A stretch of 28,063 nucleotides of DNA, from positions 1 to 28,063 of the forward strand of contig CAJTTS010000044.1 of the NCBI GenBank assembly GCA_910579155.1. Reading direction: 5' to 3'. This DNA comes from an uncultured Oscillospiraceae bacterium. Its GTDB lineage: Bacteria; Bacillota_A; Clostridia; Oscillospirales; Oscillospiraceae. A program made the position numbers and the translations under genes. This document shows, piece by piece, positions 1 through 6,266 of this stretch; within the stretch, counting starts at the first letter, position 1; every line of letters starts with the position of its first letter. A model generated the notes under the pieces. That model was not told where the DNA came from, searched no databases, and was given only the letters and a program-made list of their open reading frames with translations.

Positions 1-227
1 GGCTCGTCGCTGTAGTCCTGCTCGGCGTCCAGGCCCCGGGCCTGTTCGACGGCGACCTCGATCGTGCCCGCGTCGTCGTACTCAAAGACGCCCAGGTCGA
101 TGTCAATGCTCCCGGTGTAGAGCTCCGCGTCGATGACGCCGAAGTTCCCGAGCTGGGGGTAGCCCTGCTTCTCGCGGTCGTTGAACCGCACGACGAGGAA
201 CCCGTTGATCTTCTTCATTTTTCTCAT
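1..227 (-). CDS. Partial small hypothetical protein of an integrative element
   Basis: A leftward reading frame opens at the ATG ending at 227 and runs open to the window edge, so only the first 75 residues are visible and the C-terminus is missing. An AGGAAGGAGC ribosome binding site lies just upstream. The peptide begins MRKMKKINGFLVVRFNDREK and has an acidic second half rich in Asp, Glu and Tyr, with no signal peptide or membrane segment. It resembles short accessory proteins carried by clostridial conjugative elements, but I cannot give it a function. It is the third gene of a leftward series (1012-1176, 318-983, 1-227) and shares an identical 20-nt leader with the gene before it. Confidence 0.7.
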   Translation of the reverse strand, partial: MRKMKKINGFLVVRFNDREKQGYPQLGNFGVIDAELYTGSIDIDLGVFEYDDAGTIEVAVEQARGLDAEQDYSDE

Positions 228-228
228 A

Positions 229-248
229 GCTGCTGCTCCTTCCTGTTG
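229..248 (-). repeat. Duplicated 20-nt translation leader, copy 1
   Basis: Read on the minus strand this is caacaggaaggagcagcagc, placed immediately before the ATG at 227. An identical copy precedes the neighbouring gene (986-1005). It contains the AGGAAGGAG ribosome binding site. Confidence 0.75.
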
Positions 249-317
249 TTTGTCCGTCCTGCCATCATCGGGCCGGGAGAGGACACCTCCCGACGACGCC
301 CCGGAGGGCGTTTCGGC

Positions 318-983
318 TCATTCCTCGGTGAGGGCTTCCAGGCCCTTGACAATCTGCTCGCACACGCCCCGGCGCTCCTTCGCGGCCCGGTAGCTCTTGA
401 CGGCCTCGGCGAAGGCGATGTCCTGGGGCGCTTCGGCGTAGTAGGCCATAGTCTCGGCGCTCTGCTCCATCCGCTTCTGGGCGGCGGCGAGCTCCTCGAC
501 TACGAGGCCATAGGCGGCGCTTTGAAGCCACGCGGGGAGCTGCCGCCCCTTGAGGGCGTCGACCTGCTCCTGGGCGTGGTCGAGTTGACTCCTCAAGACC
601 TCCGCGTCGGAGTGGGCCGCGTTGTACTTGCTCCCCATCTCCCGGAGCTGTTCCTCGAGGAGGCTGATCCGCCCGGGGAAGCTGTAGGCCGCGTCCTCCT
701 CAATGTTCATCTCGGCGACCTCATAGACGCCCGTGAACGCTGTCTTGAGGTAGGACTGAGGGCCCAGCTCCTCGACCATGGCCTTGATCTTCTCGAGGGT
801 CTCCCGCTCCTGCTCCTTCGTGGCATTGGCGTCGGTGGAGACGAGCTCCGTGTCGTCAATCTCGATCTCCTTGCCGAACCGCTTGATGAGGGTTTTCCGG
901 GCTGCGGCCTCTGTCCGCTCGACGATGTAGGCGGTGTCGATGGAGCTCTCGGGATAGTGATATTGAAGTTTGTACTCGTTCAT
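318..983 (-). CDS. Hypothetical 221-aa protein with central coiled coil
   Basis: Starts at an ATG preceded on the minus strand by AGGAAGGAGCAGCAGCAG, a good ribosome binding site. The 221-residue product is soluble and strongly charged. Residues 1-60 look like a compact alpha/beta region (YKLQYHYPES, then a helix rich in Arg and Lys). Residues about 105-150 form a predicted coiled coil (LLEEQLREMGSKYNAA and the following heptads), and the last 50 residues are helical. I do not recognise a family. Codon use and orientation match the two small genes on either side, so it is probably co-transcribed with them from the leftward promoter at 1598-1626 as part of an integrative element's early operon. 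High confidence that it is a gene; function unknown. Confidence 0.85.
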   Translation of the reverse strand: MNEYKLQYHYPESSIDTAYIVERTEAAARKTLIKRFGKEIEIDDTELVSTDANATKEQERETLEKIKAMVEELGPQSYLKTAFTGVYEVAEMNIEEDAAYSFPGRISLLEEQLREMGSKYNAAHSDAEVLRSQLDHAQEQVDALKGRQLPAWLQSAAYGLVVEELAAAQKRMEQSAETMAYYAEAPQDIAFAEAVKSYRAAKERRGVCEQIVKGLEALTEE

Positions 984-985
984 CT

Positions 986-1005
986 GCTGCTGCTCCTTCC
1001 TGTTG
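986..1005 (-). repeat. Duplicated 20-nt translation leader, copy 2
   Basis: Identical on the minus strand to the leader at 229-248 (caacaggaaggagcagcagc) and placed just before the ATG at 983, supplying its ribosome binding site. Confidence 0.75.
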
Positions 1006-1011
1006 TGGGGG

Positions 1012-1176
1012 TCAGCCGACCAAAGCCGGGACGACCCTGATCTTGTCGGTGTGCTTGTGGAGGATGACGAGCTCGCCGTTCTGCTTCTGCTTGATGACGA
1101 GCCAGTTCTCCGGGGAGAGGCCCGCTTGCCCGAGCCTGATCTTCTGCTTCCGCGTGGGCTTCTTGCCGTTTCTCAT
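1012..1176 (-). CDS. Small basic protein resembling the DUF6906 family (54 aa)
   Basis: A 54-codon leftward gene. The ATG ending at 1176 is preceded on the minus strand by AAAGGAGGCAGCAC, an excellent ribosome binding site, and the frame ends TGA at 1012. The protein starts MRNGKKPTRKQKIRLGQAGL and continues with SPENWLVIKQKQNGELVILH. The N-terminal GKxPTRxQK and the central NPENWLV-type core are, from memory, typical of DUF6906, a family of about 50 residues found in phages and integrative elements of Firmicutes. Biochemical role unknown. It is the first gene of the leftward series and therefore closest to the repressed promoter at 1598-1626. Confidence 0.8.
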   Translation of the reverse strand: MRNGKKPTRKQKIRLGQAGLSPENWLVIKQKQNGELVILHKHTDKIRVVPALVG

Positions 1177-1209
1177 GTGCTGCCTCCTTTGCTTTTCCGG
1201 GGAGGCTGT

Positions 1210-1236
1210 GGTAGAGTAGAGGGGAGCGGCGAGGGC
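1210..1236. repeat. Left arm of a 27-bp inverted repeat
   Basis: This arm is the reverse complement of 1489-1515 with one mismatch in 27 positions (a possible G-U pair in RNA). The two arms enclose 252 bp containing most of the zinc-ribbon ORF at 1242-1478. No run of Ts follows either arm, so this is not an ordinary terminator. Confidence 0.85.
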
Positions 1237-1241
1237 GCTCG

Positions 1242-1478
1242 ATGAAAAAATTTCGGTTTACCATTCGCAAGGACTCAAGGACGTCTATCCGCAAGGACTC
1301 GGTCGGCTTCGGAGCTGGGGGAACAGCTCCGGGCCCCGTGTCCGGCCCCTTTTGCTATGCTTCGGTTTGCAAACTCTCGAAGTATCGGTGCCGCTCCTGC
1401 GGTGCTCCCATCCGGTCTCTCTCTGTTCGCCGGGTGGTGCTTTGCCCTGTCTGTAAAGCCGAGAATGAATTGAAGTAA
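1242..1478 (+). CDS. Possible small zinc-ribbon protein (78 aa)
   Basis: A rightward ORF whose C-terminal third looks genuine: KYRCRSCGAPIRSL followed about 13 residues later by LCPVCKAENELK, i.e. two CxxC pairs forming a minimal zinc ribbon like those of Com-type and other small phage or element proteins. The first 45 residues are low complexity, include an internal repeat (IRKDS twice, from an 11-nt direct repeat at 1266-1276 and 1290-1300), and are not convincing. The start could lie further in. The only upstream SD-like sequence is GAGGG at 1231-1235, inside the inverted-repeat arm. The ORF lies opposite to the leftward transcript predicted from 1598. Moderate confidence. Confidence 0.45.
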   Translation: MKKFRFTIRKDSRTSIRKDSVGFGAGGTAPGPVSGPFCYASVCKLSKYRCRSCGAPIRSLSVRRVVLCPVCKAENELK

Positions 1479-1488
1479 AGGGGGTGAA

Positions 1489-1515
1489 GCCCTCGCCGCT
1501 CCCTTCTACTCTACC
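1489..1515. repeat. Right arm of a 27-bp inverted repeat
   Basis: Partner of 1210-1236 (26 of 27 positions complementary). The arm lies just after the stop codon of the zinc-ribbon ORF. Confidence 0.85.
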
Positions 1516-1597
1516 GACCGACCTCCTTTTCTGCTTTCCTTTTCGCCTGGGGTGTGGTATGCTGTTGTTGCTTAAATTCTTAATCTCACCACAGCCT

Positions 1598-1626
1598 ATT
1601 ATATTTAACAAATGAGGATTTGTCAA
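1598..1626 (-). promoter_or_regulatory. Consensus sigma-A promoter for the leftward element genes
   Basis: On the minus strand, TTGACA (1626-1621), a 17-nt spacer and TATAAT (1603-1598) match the housekeeping consensus at all twelve positions. Transcription would start near 1590 and run left toward 1012-1176, giving an untranslated leader of about 415 nt that crosses both arms of the 27-bp inverted repeat. Confidence 0.8.
1605..1626. promoter_or_regulatory. Dyad operator overlapping the leftward promoter
   Basis: Half-sites TTAACAAAT (1605-1613) and ATTTGTCAA (1618-1626), separated by GAGG, form an inverted repeat matching at 8 of 9 positions. The dyad covers the -35 box and most of the spacer of the leftward promoter. 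A third, weaker half-site (GATTGTTAA, 1640-1648) lies nearer the repressor start. A poor rightward promoter (TTGTCA 1620-1625, TTAAAT 1645-1650, 19-nt spacer) overlaps the same DNA. This fits binding by the XRE protein encoded at 1676, repressing the leftward operon and possibly itself. Binding is inferred. Confidence 0.65.
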
Positions 1627-1675
1627 TAGGTTTTTTCTCGATTGTTAAATCAGATTTCACAAGGGAGGATTTTCA

Positions 1676-2176
1676 ATGGAGATCGTATTCTCGGATGTTG
1701 GAAATAGGATTGCAAGGCGTATTAAAGAGCTGGACATGAGACAGCTCGACGTCTGCAATAAAACAGGGCTTTCTACCACGGCCTTGAGTCAATATTGCAC
1801 GGGGAAAAGGGTTCCCGACACGGTTTCCCTCTACAAGATCGCGACCGCTCTCGGCGTTTCTATGGAATGGGTTCTAACAGGTGAGGATGTAACAAATGAG
1901 AACTCCCAGCCCGCGCCGCCCGATCTTGAGGCCGTAAAGCGAGAGCAAGGTCTCCTCTGTGATGGGAGCCCGCTCTCGAGCCTTGAGACTGATCTCGTCG
2001 CCATGTTCCGACTCCTGCCGGAGGAGGAGCGGGAGGACGTCTTCGACATCGTCCATCTCAAATACAAGCGGCGACTTGGGAAAAAGGCGGGGTCTATCTA
2101 CTGGACATATTTCGACGAGAACGGCGAGGAAAGCGGCCCCGCCGAAGGCCGTGAGGCCCGCGACGGAACCGCCTGA
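1676..2176 (+). CDS. XRE-family HTH repressor (CI-like)
   Basis: 166-residue DNA-binding protein with an HTH_3/XRE domain at about residues 8-65: the RIARRIKELDMRQLDVCNKT helices, the recognition segment LSTTALSQYCTGKRVPD and the closing ATALGVSMEWVLTGE are classic for phage and ICE repressors. Residues 100-135 include an acidic helix (LPEEEREDVFDIVHLKYKRR) often seen after the linker in these repressors. The tail is low complexity. There is no RecA-type S24 peptidase domain, so induction by LexA-like self-cleavage is unlikely. The ATG is preceded by GGGAGG. It is divergent from the leftward operon and next to a dyad over that operon's promoter, the usual arrangement of a lysogeny-like switch. 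Confidence 0.9.
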   Translation: MEIVFSDVGNRIARRIKELDMRQLDVCNKTGLSTTALSQYCTGKRVPDTVSLYKIATALGVSMEWVLTGEDVTNENSQPAPPDLEAVKREQGLLCDGSPLSSLETDLVAMFRLLPEEEREDVFDIVHLKYKRRLGKKAGSIYWTYFDENGEESGPAEGREARDGTA

Positions 2177-2216
2177 TTTTTTGCGCCTGTATGATTAAAA
2201 ACTAAATCCAAAACAT

Positions 2217-2320
2217 GAAGAATTGAAAAAAGCGGCGCTCGACGGTGCCGGGAGCCCGGAACCCCTTGATTTACGGGCAATTCTGCAATTCTTCGCGGGT
2301 TTGGTTGATTTGAAGAATTG
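2217..2320. repeat. GAAGAATTG motif cluster in gene-free DNA
   Basis: GAAGAATTG occurs at 2217-2225 and 2312-2320 in direct orientation and inverted as CAATTCTTC at 2286-2294, with a partial inverted copy CAATTCT at 2278-2284. The last full inverted and direct copies could form a hairpin with a 17-nt loop. Short iterated AT-rich sites near an integrase and element end are typical of integrase-arm, excisionase or replication-initiator sites; which applies here is unknown. I see no gene in 2177-2500. Confidence 0.55.
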
Positions 2321-2500
2321 CTCCGGGCCGATTTCCCGCGCCCAGGGCTCGGCGTCGCTCGCCTCTGAACGGCCCGAGTAACGCCTTGTAACAGTCCGGC
2401 CCGCGCCGATCGCGGTGATGGTGGCCCTCAAAACGGGGGTTTTAACACTCCCGCCGTTATTTTCTGCACGTTTAACGCCCCTGTTTGCACGGCCCGCCCC

Positions 2501-2529
2501 TTGCCTTTTCCGGGCCCGTCTGCTATAAT
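2501..2529 (+). promoter_or_regulatory. Extended -10 promoter with no following gene
   Basis: TTGCCT (2501-2506), a 17-nt spacer and a perfect TATAAT (2524-2529) preceded by TG one base upstream (extended -10). Predicted start near 2536. No plausible coding frame follows before the integrase remnant at 2892. Confidence 0.6.
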
Positions 2530-2535
2530 CTCACC

Positions 2536-2830
2536 ATGGGCCGCAAAGCCCGCCCTCTTGCGTCTGCTGCTGCTGCTGACTTCCGGGGCGGGTGGAGCGG
2601 CCCTCCTGCCTTGTAGGGGCTGATTTACAAGGGTTTCCGGGCTCCTGGGCCCTCGCATACGTCCCACGGCCCCGCCGCCGTCCTGGGCCCTTCCTGGGCC
2701 GTCCAGGGCATGAAAAAAGAGCGCCGACCGCGTCGACGCCCCCGTCTCAAGTTGTCCGAGAATTGAGCCCCCGCTCGCGGGCCCGTCCCGGTTGAAAATG
2801 CCTCGTTTCCCGCTGAAATAGCGGGTTTTC
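2536..2830 (+). ncRNA. Candidate structured non-coding RNA, about 295 nt
   Basis: Bounded by the promoter at 2501-2529 and the hairpin plus T-run at 2809-2830. The interval is very GC-rich, has no ORF beyond about 26 codons with a sensible start, and carries many potential stems, including three copies of TCCTGGGCC (2643-2651, 2681-2689, 2692-2700) able to compete for GGCCC-type partners. I recognise no known RNA family. It is not a tRNA or rRNA. An antisense or element-control RNA is one possibility. Confidence 0.35.
2809..2830 (+). terminator. Intrinsic terminator
   Basis: CCCGCT (2809-2814) pairs with AGCGGG (2820-2825) around a 5-nt loop and is followed by TTTTC. Short but well formed; it would end the RNA starting near 2536. 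Confidence 0.55.
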
Positions 2831-2891
2831 TCATGTCTTCCCGTCCCATCCCGGTTTATCCCGCGTTTCTCAAATATCCTGTCTCTCTACA

Positions 2892-3461
2892 GTGCGCGTT
2901 CAGCGCCGGATCTTCCGCAGCCGGGAAAGGGAACTGACCAAAGAGGAATATGTCCGTCTGCTGGAAGCCGCTCACACCCTGGGAAGGGAGCGGCTGGCCC
3001 TGCTGATGGAGACCATCTGCGCCACCGGGATACGGGTGTCCGAGGTCCGGTATATCACCGTGGAGGCCGCCCAGGCGGGGCGGGCGGAGATCGCGCTGAA
3101 GGGCAAGATCCGCACCATCCTGCTGCCGGGCAAGCTGCGCCGGAAGCTGCTGAAATACGCGAAAAAGCAAAATACCGGCTCCGGGGAGATCTTTCTCACC
3201 AGGACCGGAAAAGGGATGTCCCGCCGCCAGATCTGGGCTGAGATGAAGGCCATCTGTAAACAGGCGGGGGTGGCGCCCTCTAAAGTGTTTCCCCACAACC
3301 TGCGCCACCTGTTTGCCCGGACGTTCTACAAGGTCTGCCGGGATGTGGTGCAGCTGGCGGATGTGCTGGGCCACTCCAGTATTGAAACCACCCGGATCTA
3401 CCTGGCTTCCACCGGCGACGAGTATGTCCGGCGCATGGACCGGCTGGGCCTTATCTCCTGA
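2892..3461 (+). pseudogene. Tyrosine integrase, catalytic domain only (N-terminally truncated)
   Basis: 189 residues from a GTG, corresponding to the C-terminal catalytic half of an XerC/D-like site-specific recombinase. All expected active-site residues are visible: Arg48 in ATGIRVSEV, a beta-strand Lys near 70-72, His135 and Arg138 in HNLRH, His161 in LGHSS and the nucleophile Tyr170 in TRIYL. Family members are usually 280-370 residues with an N-terminal SAM-like core-binding domain, which is absent. Homology appears to begin right at the first residues and upstream DNA is not coding in this frame. The GTG lacks a clear ribosome binding site. Probably the remnant of an integrase cut by the neighbouring element. 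A short functional recombinase cannot be excluded. Confidence 0.75.
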
Positions 3462-4061
3462 TAAAACTGTCACAAAATGAAAATTTGGTCCTGTGGAGGG
3501 GTAAAAAAGCATGATCCATAGCTTGATTCGCCATCAATCATGCCCAAAGTCACCCTAAGCAGGCGCAAGAAAGTAAGCTGGCCCCGAGGACCGGCTTGTT
3601 TGGTATGACCCTTTTATTGAAAATAAGGGTTGCAATCCATTGATACATGTAGTAAAATAATATCGTTTCAGGGCTTTGGATTGTTTTATGTAGTTTTAGT
3701 CTCAAAATTTTCATTCTGTGATTGGTTGTCAGAAGGTGACCAAAATGAGACCAAAGGCTGTCTTAAACAGTGCTGCATTTGCATTTTCCCGTTTTTCGCT
3801 CTGATAGCAGCTTGAAGGCCGTATTTTGCCGGAAGATGAGTCAGGTATCTCGGCGGGCTTGGAGATGCCCGCGGCAATTTCAATGGAGTTCTTTCACCTT
3901 ACCCTTTGGGAAGCGGTGTGCGGGCCATCCGCGCAAAGCGCCCGTCGCAGCTCAGCCCTGGGACGGAGCGGCTTCCCACTCCTTTTCTCTTCTCCTACAT
4001 AAAGCTGTGGGTATCTCCAAGGCCGCCAGCGTTCAAAACAATTTTAGAAGTGATGGATTTG
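3462..4061. other. 600-nt gene-free region upstream of the glycan operon
   Basis: No convincing gene. It contains a small inverted repeat (GCATGAT 3509-3515 with ATCATGC 3537-3543), a promoter candidate at 3630-3658, and a GC hairpin (GCGGGC 3853-3858 with GCCCGC 3867-3872) without a T-run. If the promoter is right, the first gene of the cassette has an untranslated leader of about 400 nt, long enough for processive antitermination or attenuation control; no known riboswitch is recognised. Confidence 0.5.
3630..3658 (+). promoter_or_regulatory. Promoter candidate for the glycan operon
   Basis: TTGCAA (3630-3635), a 17-nt spacer and TAAAAT (3653-3658) in a locally AT-rich stretch. Best sigma-A-like site between the integrase remnant and the ABC permease gene. 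Confidence 0.5.
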
Positions 4062-5525
4062 ATGAAAAAACATTCCAACGTCCAGGACACAGGAGGATAC
4101 ACCGTTCTGCTCCGCCGGTTGGCGTTGATCCTGGTCATAGGGTACATTGCTGCGGTGGTTTTGTTCTATTTCCTGACGGGAGAGCAGCTGCACCTGCGCC
4201 AATCTCGGGACAATTTGGAGCTGCCCACAGCGGACAGCGGTACGGTGGAACTGGTTTCAGGAAGTGTGGTGGAACAGCGGTTTACCACCGAAATTCAGCG
4301 TCTGGAACGGATCGACATCCAGTGGGGGACCTACTACCGGCCCAACGCTGGGACCGTACTGGCAGAGTTGGTGGATTTGCGCTCCGGTGCGGTGCTGTTG
4401 TCCCAAAGCTTTGACGCCGCCGGGATCCAGGAGGGCGGGCTGACCACGCTGACGTCGGAGACGCCTATTGAGGGATTGTATCAGGTGCCGCTGCTCCTGC
4501 GGATCAAAGCTGACAGCCAACCGGGCAGCGCGGCGTCTCCGCTGATGAACACCCAAGGACAGGAAGAGGGCTGGGAGCTCTCTCTCAATGGAACGCCAAC
4601 GCCTGGAATGCTCTGTTTCTCTCTGTCTGGTACGGACTACATATGGACAGGCCTGCATTATTGGCAGTTTGCGGCGGCGGGGCTGGTCCTGATTTTGCTG
4701 TTCATCGCAGTGGTTTGGCTGCGCGTTCGGGGCGGAAAGCGAAGCTATGTGGTCAACGCGGTGATTGCGGTTCAAAAGTACCGTTTCCTTATCCGGCAGC
4801 TGGTGGGACGGGACTTTAAGACCAAGTACAAGCGGTCCATCCTGGGCATATTCTGGAGTTTTCTCAACCCGCTGCTCATGATGCTGGTGCAGTATTTCGT
4901 GTTCTCTACGATCTTTAAAAGCGATGTACCCAATTTTGCGGCGTATCTCATCATTGGAACCGTCATGTTCAATTTCTTTTCTGAATCCTGTGGCATGGCT
5001 CTGACCTCCATTCTGGGCAACGGAAACCTGATCACAAAGGTGTATATGCCCAAGTACATCTATCCCCTGACCAGGGTGATGTCATCGGTGGTAAACCTGG
5101 CGATTTCGCTGATCCCGCTGGTGATTGTCTGTCTGGCTACTGGCGTGCAGTTTCAAAAGTCCGCCGTGTTGGCGCTGTACTTTCTGATCTGCTTGATCAT
5201 CTTCTGCCTGGGACTGGGGATGCTGCTGGCCACTTCAATGGTGTTTTTCCGGGATACGCAGTTTTTGTGGGGTGTGCTCAGCATGATGTGGATGTACGCC
5301 ACCCCGATTTTCTACCCTGAGACAATTTTGCCGGACAATCTCAAATTCGTACTCCAGATTAATCCTCTTTATCATTTCCTGAAAAATGTCCGGCTGTGCA
5401 TTTTGAACGGGATCTCACCGGAGCCGGCGGTGTACGCGCAGTGCCTGCTTATTGCTCTGGGTGCGCTGCTTCTTGGAGCGTTTGTGTTCATAAAAAAGCA
5501 GGACAGATTTGTCCTGTATCTGTAG
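4062..5525 (+). CDS. ABC-2 polysaccharide exporter permease with N-terminal ectodomain
   Basis: 487-residue membrane subunit of a polysaccharide/teichoic-acid type ABC exporter (TagG/Wzm-like), paired with the ATPase at 5535. The ABC-2 permease core lies at about residues 225-487: the cytosolic lead-in QKYRFLIRQLVGRDFKTKYK, the amphipathic YKRSILGIFWSFLNPLL segment and six hydrophobic spans are characteristic. Before it lies an unusual extension: a membrane span (about 20-40), some 160 residues predicted to be outside and beta-rich, then a second span. Ordinary TagG/Wzm proteins are about 260 residues. The start at 4062 has AGAAG 11 nt upstream; an in-frame ATG at 4053 is the alternative. Its stop is 9 nt before the ATPase start, so the two are one transcriptional unit. 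Confidence 0.9.
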   Translation: MKKHSNVQDTGGYTVLLRRLALILVIGYIAAVVLFYFLTGEQLHLRQSRDNLELPTADSGTVELVSGSVVEQRFTTEIQRLERIDIQWGTYYRPNAGTVLAELVDLRSGAVLLSQSFDAAGIQEGGLTTLTSETPIEGLYQVPLLLRIKADSQPGSAASPLMNTQGQEEGWELSLNGTPTPGMLCFSLSGTDYIWTGLHYWQFAAAGLVLILLFIAVVWLRVRGGKRSYVVNAVIAVQKYRFLIRQLVGRDFKTKYKRSILGIFWSFLNPLLMMLVQYFVFSTIFKSDVPNFAAYLIIGTVMFNFFSESCGMALTSILGNGNLITKVYMPKYIYPLTRVMSSVVNLAISLIPLVIVCLATGVQFQKSAVLALYFLICLIIFCLGLGMLLATSMVFFRDTQFLWGVLSMMWMYATPIFYPETILPDNLKFVLQINPLYHFLKNVRLCILNGISPEPAVYAQCLLIALGALLLGAFVFIKKQDRFVLYL

Positions 5526-5534
5526 GGTGCCAAT

Positions 5535-6266
5535 ATGAGCAAGACAATGATAGAAGTGTCAGACGTAACCATGCGCTTCCGGCTGAACAACGACAAAATC
5601 ATGTCGCTGAAGGAGTTCGTCACCACCGCACTGCGGGGCAGACTGGATTACCGGGAGTTCACGGCACTGGACCATGTGTCATTTACGGTGAAAAAGGGTG
5701 AGACCTTGGGGCTGATTGGTCGGAATGGTGCGGGAAAAAGTACCATACTGAAGGTGATTTCTGGTATTTTGAAACCCACAAGGGGAAGCGTGGTCTGCCA
5801 TGGGAACGTGGTGCCCATGCTGGAGCTTGGGTCCGGTTTTGACATGGACCTGACGGGAAGGGAGAACATCTTCTTGAATGGTGCAATCTTGGGTTACGGT
5901 GAGGAGTTCCTGAGAGAAAAATACGATGAGATCGTGGGATTCTCCGAGCTAGGACGATTTATCGAGGTGCCCATCCGTAATTATTCCTCGGGAATGCTGG
6001 CCCGGCTGGCGTTCTCCATTGCCACGGTGGTGCAGCCGGAGATTTTGATTGTGGATGAGATTTTGGCAGTGGGTGACGCACAGTTTCAAGAGAAAAGCAA
6101 AAAACGGATGCTGGAGCTTATGGGCGGGGGGACGACGGTGCTGTTTGTCTCCCACAGCATTGAGCAGATTCGAGAAATGTGTTCCCAAGTTGTTTGGTTG
6201 GAAGCAGGGCGTGTAAAAATGGTCGGAATTGCGGAGGAGATATGCGATGCCTACGGGACAGAGTGA
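5535..6266 (+). CDS. ABC exporter ATPase (TagH/Wzt-like, short form)
   Basis: Nucleotide-binding subunit that energises export of the glycan through the permease encoded just upstream. Visible motifs: Walker A GRNGAGKS at residues 62-69, the variant signature YSSGM at 150-154 typical of polysaccharide exporters, Walker B LIVDE at 171-175 and the switch His207 in VSHSIE. The N-terminal insert before Walker A (FVTTALRGRLDYREFTALD) is also a TagH/Wzt trait. At 243 residues it ends right after the ATPase fold and lacks the C-terminal beta-sandwich by which some Wzt proteins recognise the chain end, so substrate recognition may depend on the permease ectodomain. The next gene's start overlaps its end by 20 nt. 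Confidence 0.93.
   Translation: MSKTMIEVSDVTMRFRLNNDKIMSLKEFVTTALRGRLDYREFTALDHVSFTVKKGETLGLIGRNGAGKSTILKVISGILKPTRGSVVCHGNVVPMLELGSGFDMDLTGRENIFLNGAILGYGEEFLREKYDEIVGFSELGRFIEVPIRNYSSGMLARLAFSIATVVQPEILIVDEILAVGDAQFQEKSKKRMLELMGGGTTVLFVSHSIEQIREMCSQVVWLEAGRVKMVGIAEEICDAYGTE

Noticed and set aside
318..1040. 264-codon plus-strand frame across the leftward element genes
   Set aside because: The minus-strand frames have good ribosome binding sites and natural protein composition, while the plus frame is Leu/Gly/Val-rich and spans gene boundaries.
2195..2849. Several 60-80 codon frames in the region between the repressor and integrase remnant
   Set aside because: No ribosome binding sites, Arg/Pro/Gly-rich composition, frames on both strands overlap each other, and none resembles a known family.
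3630..3815. 61-codon ORF upstream of the ABC permease gene
   Set aside because: Cys/Phe-rich with no ribosome binding site, and its start coincides with the promoter candidate. Likely untranslated leader.
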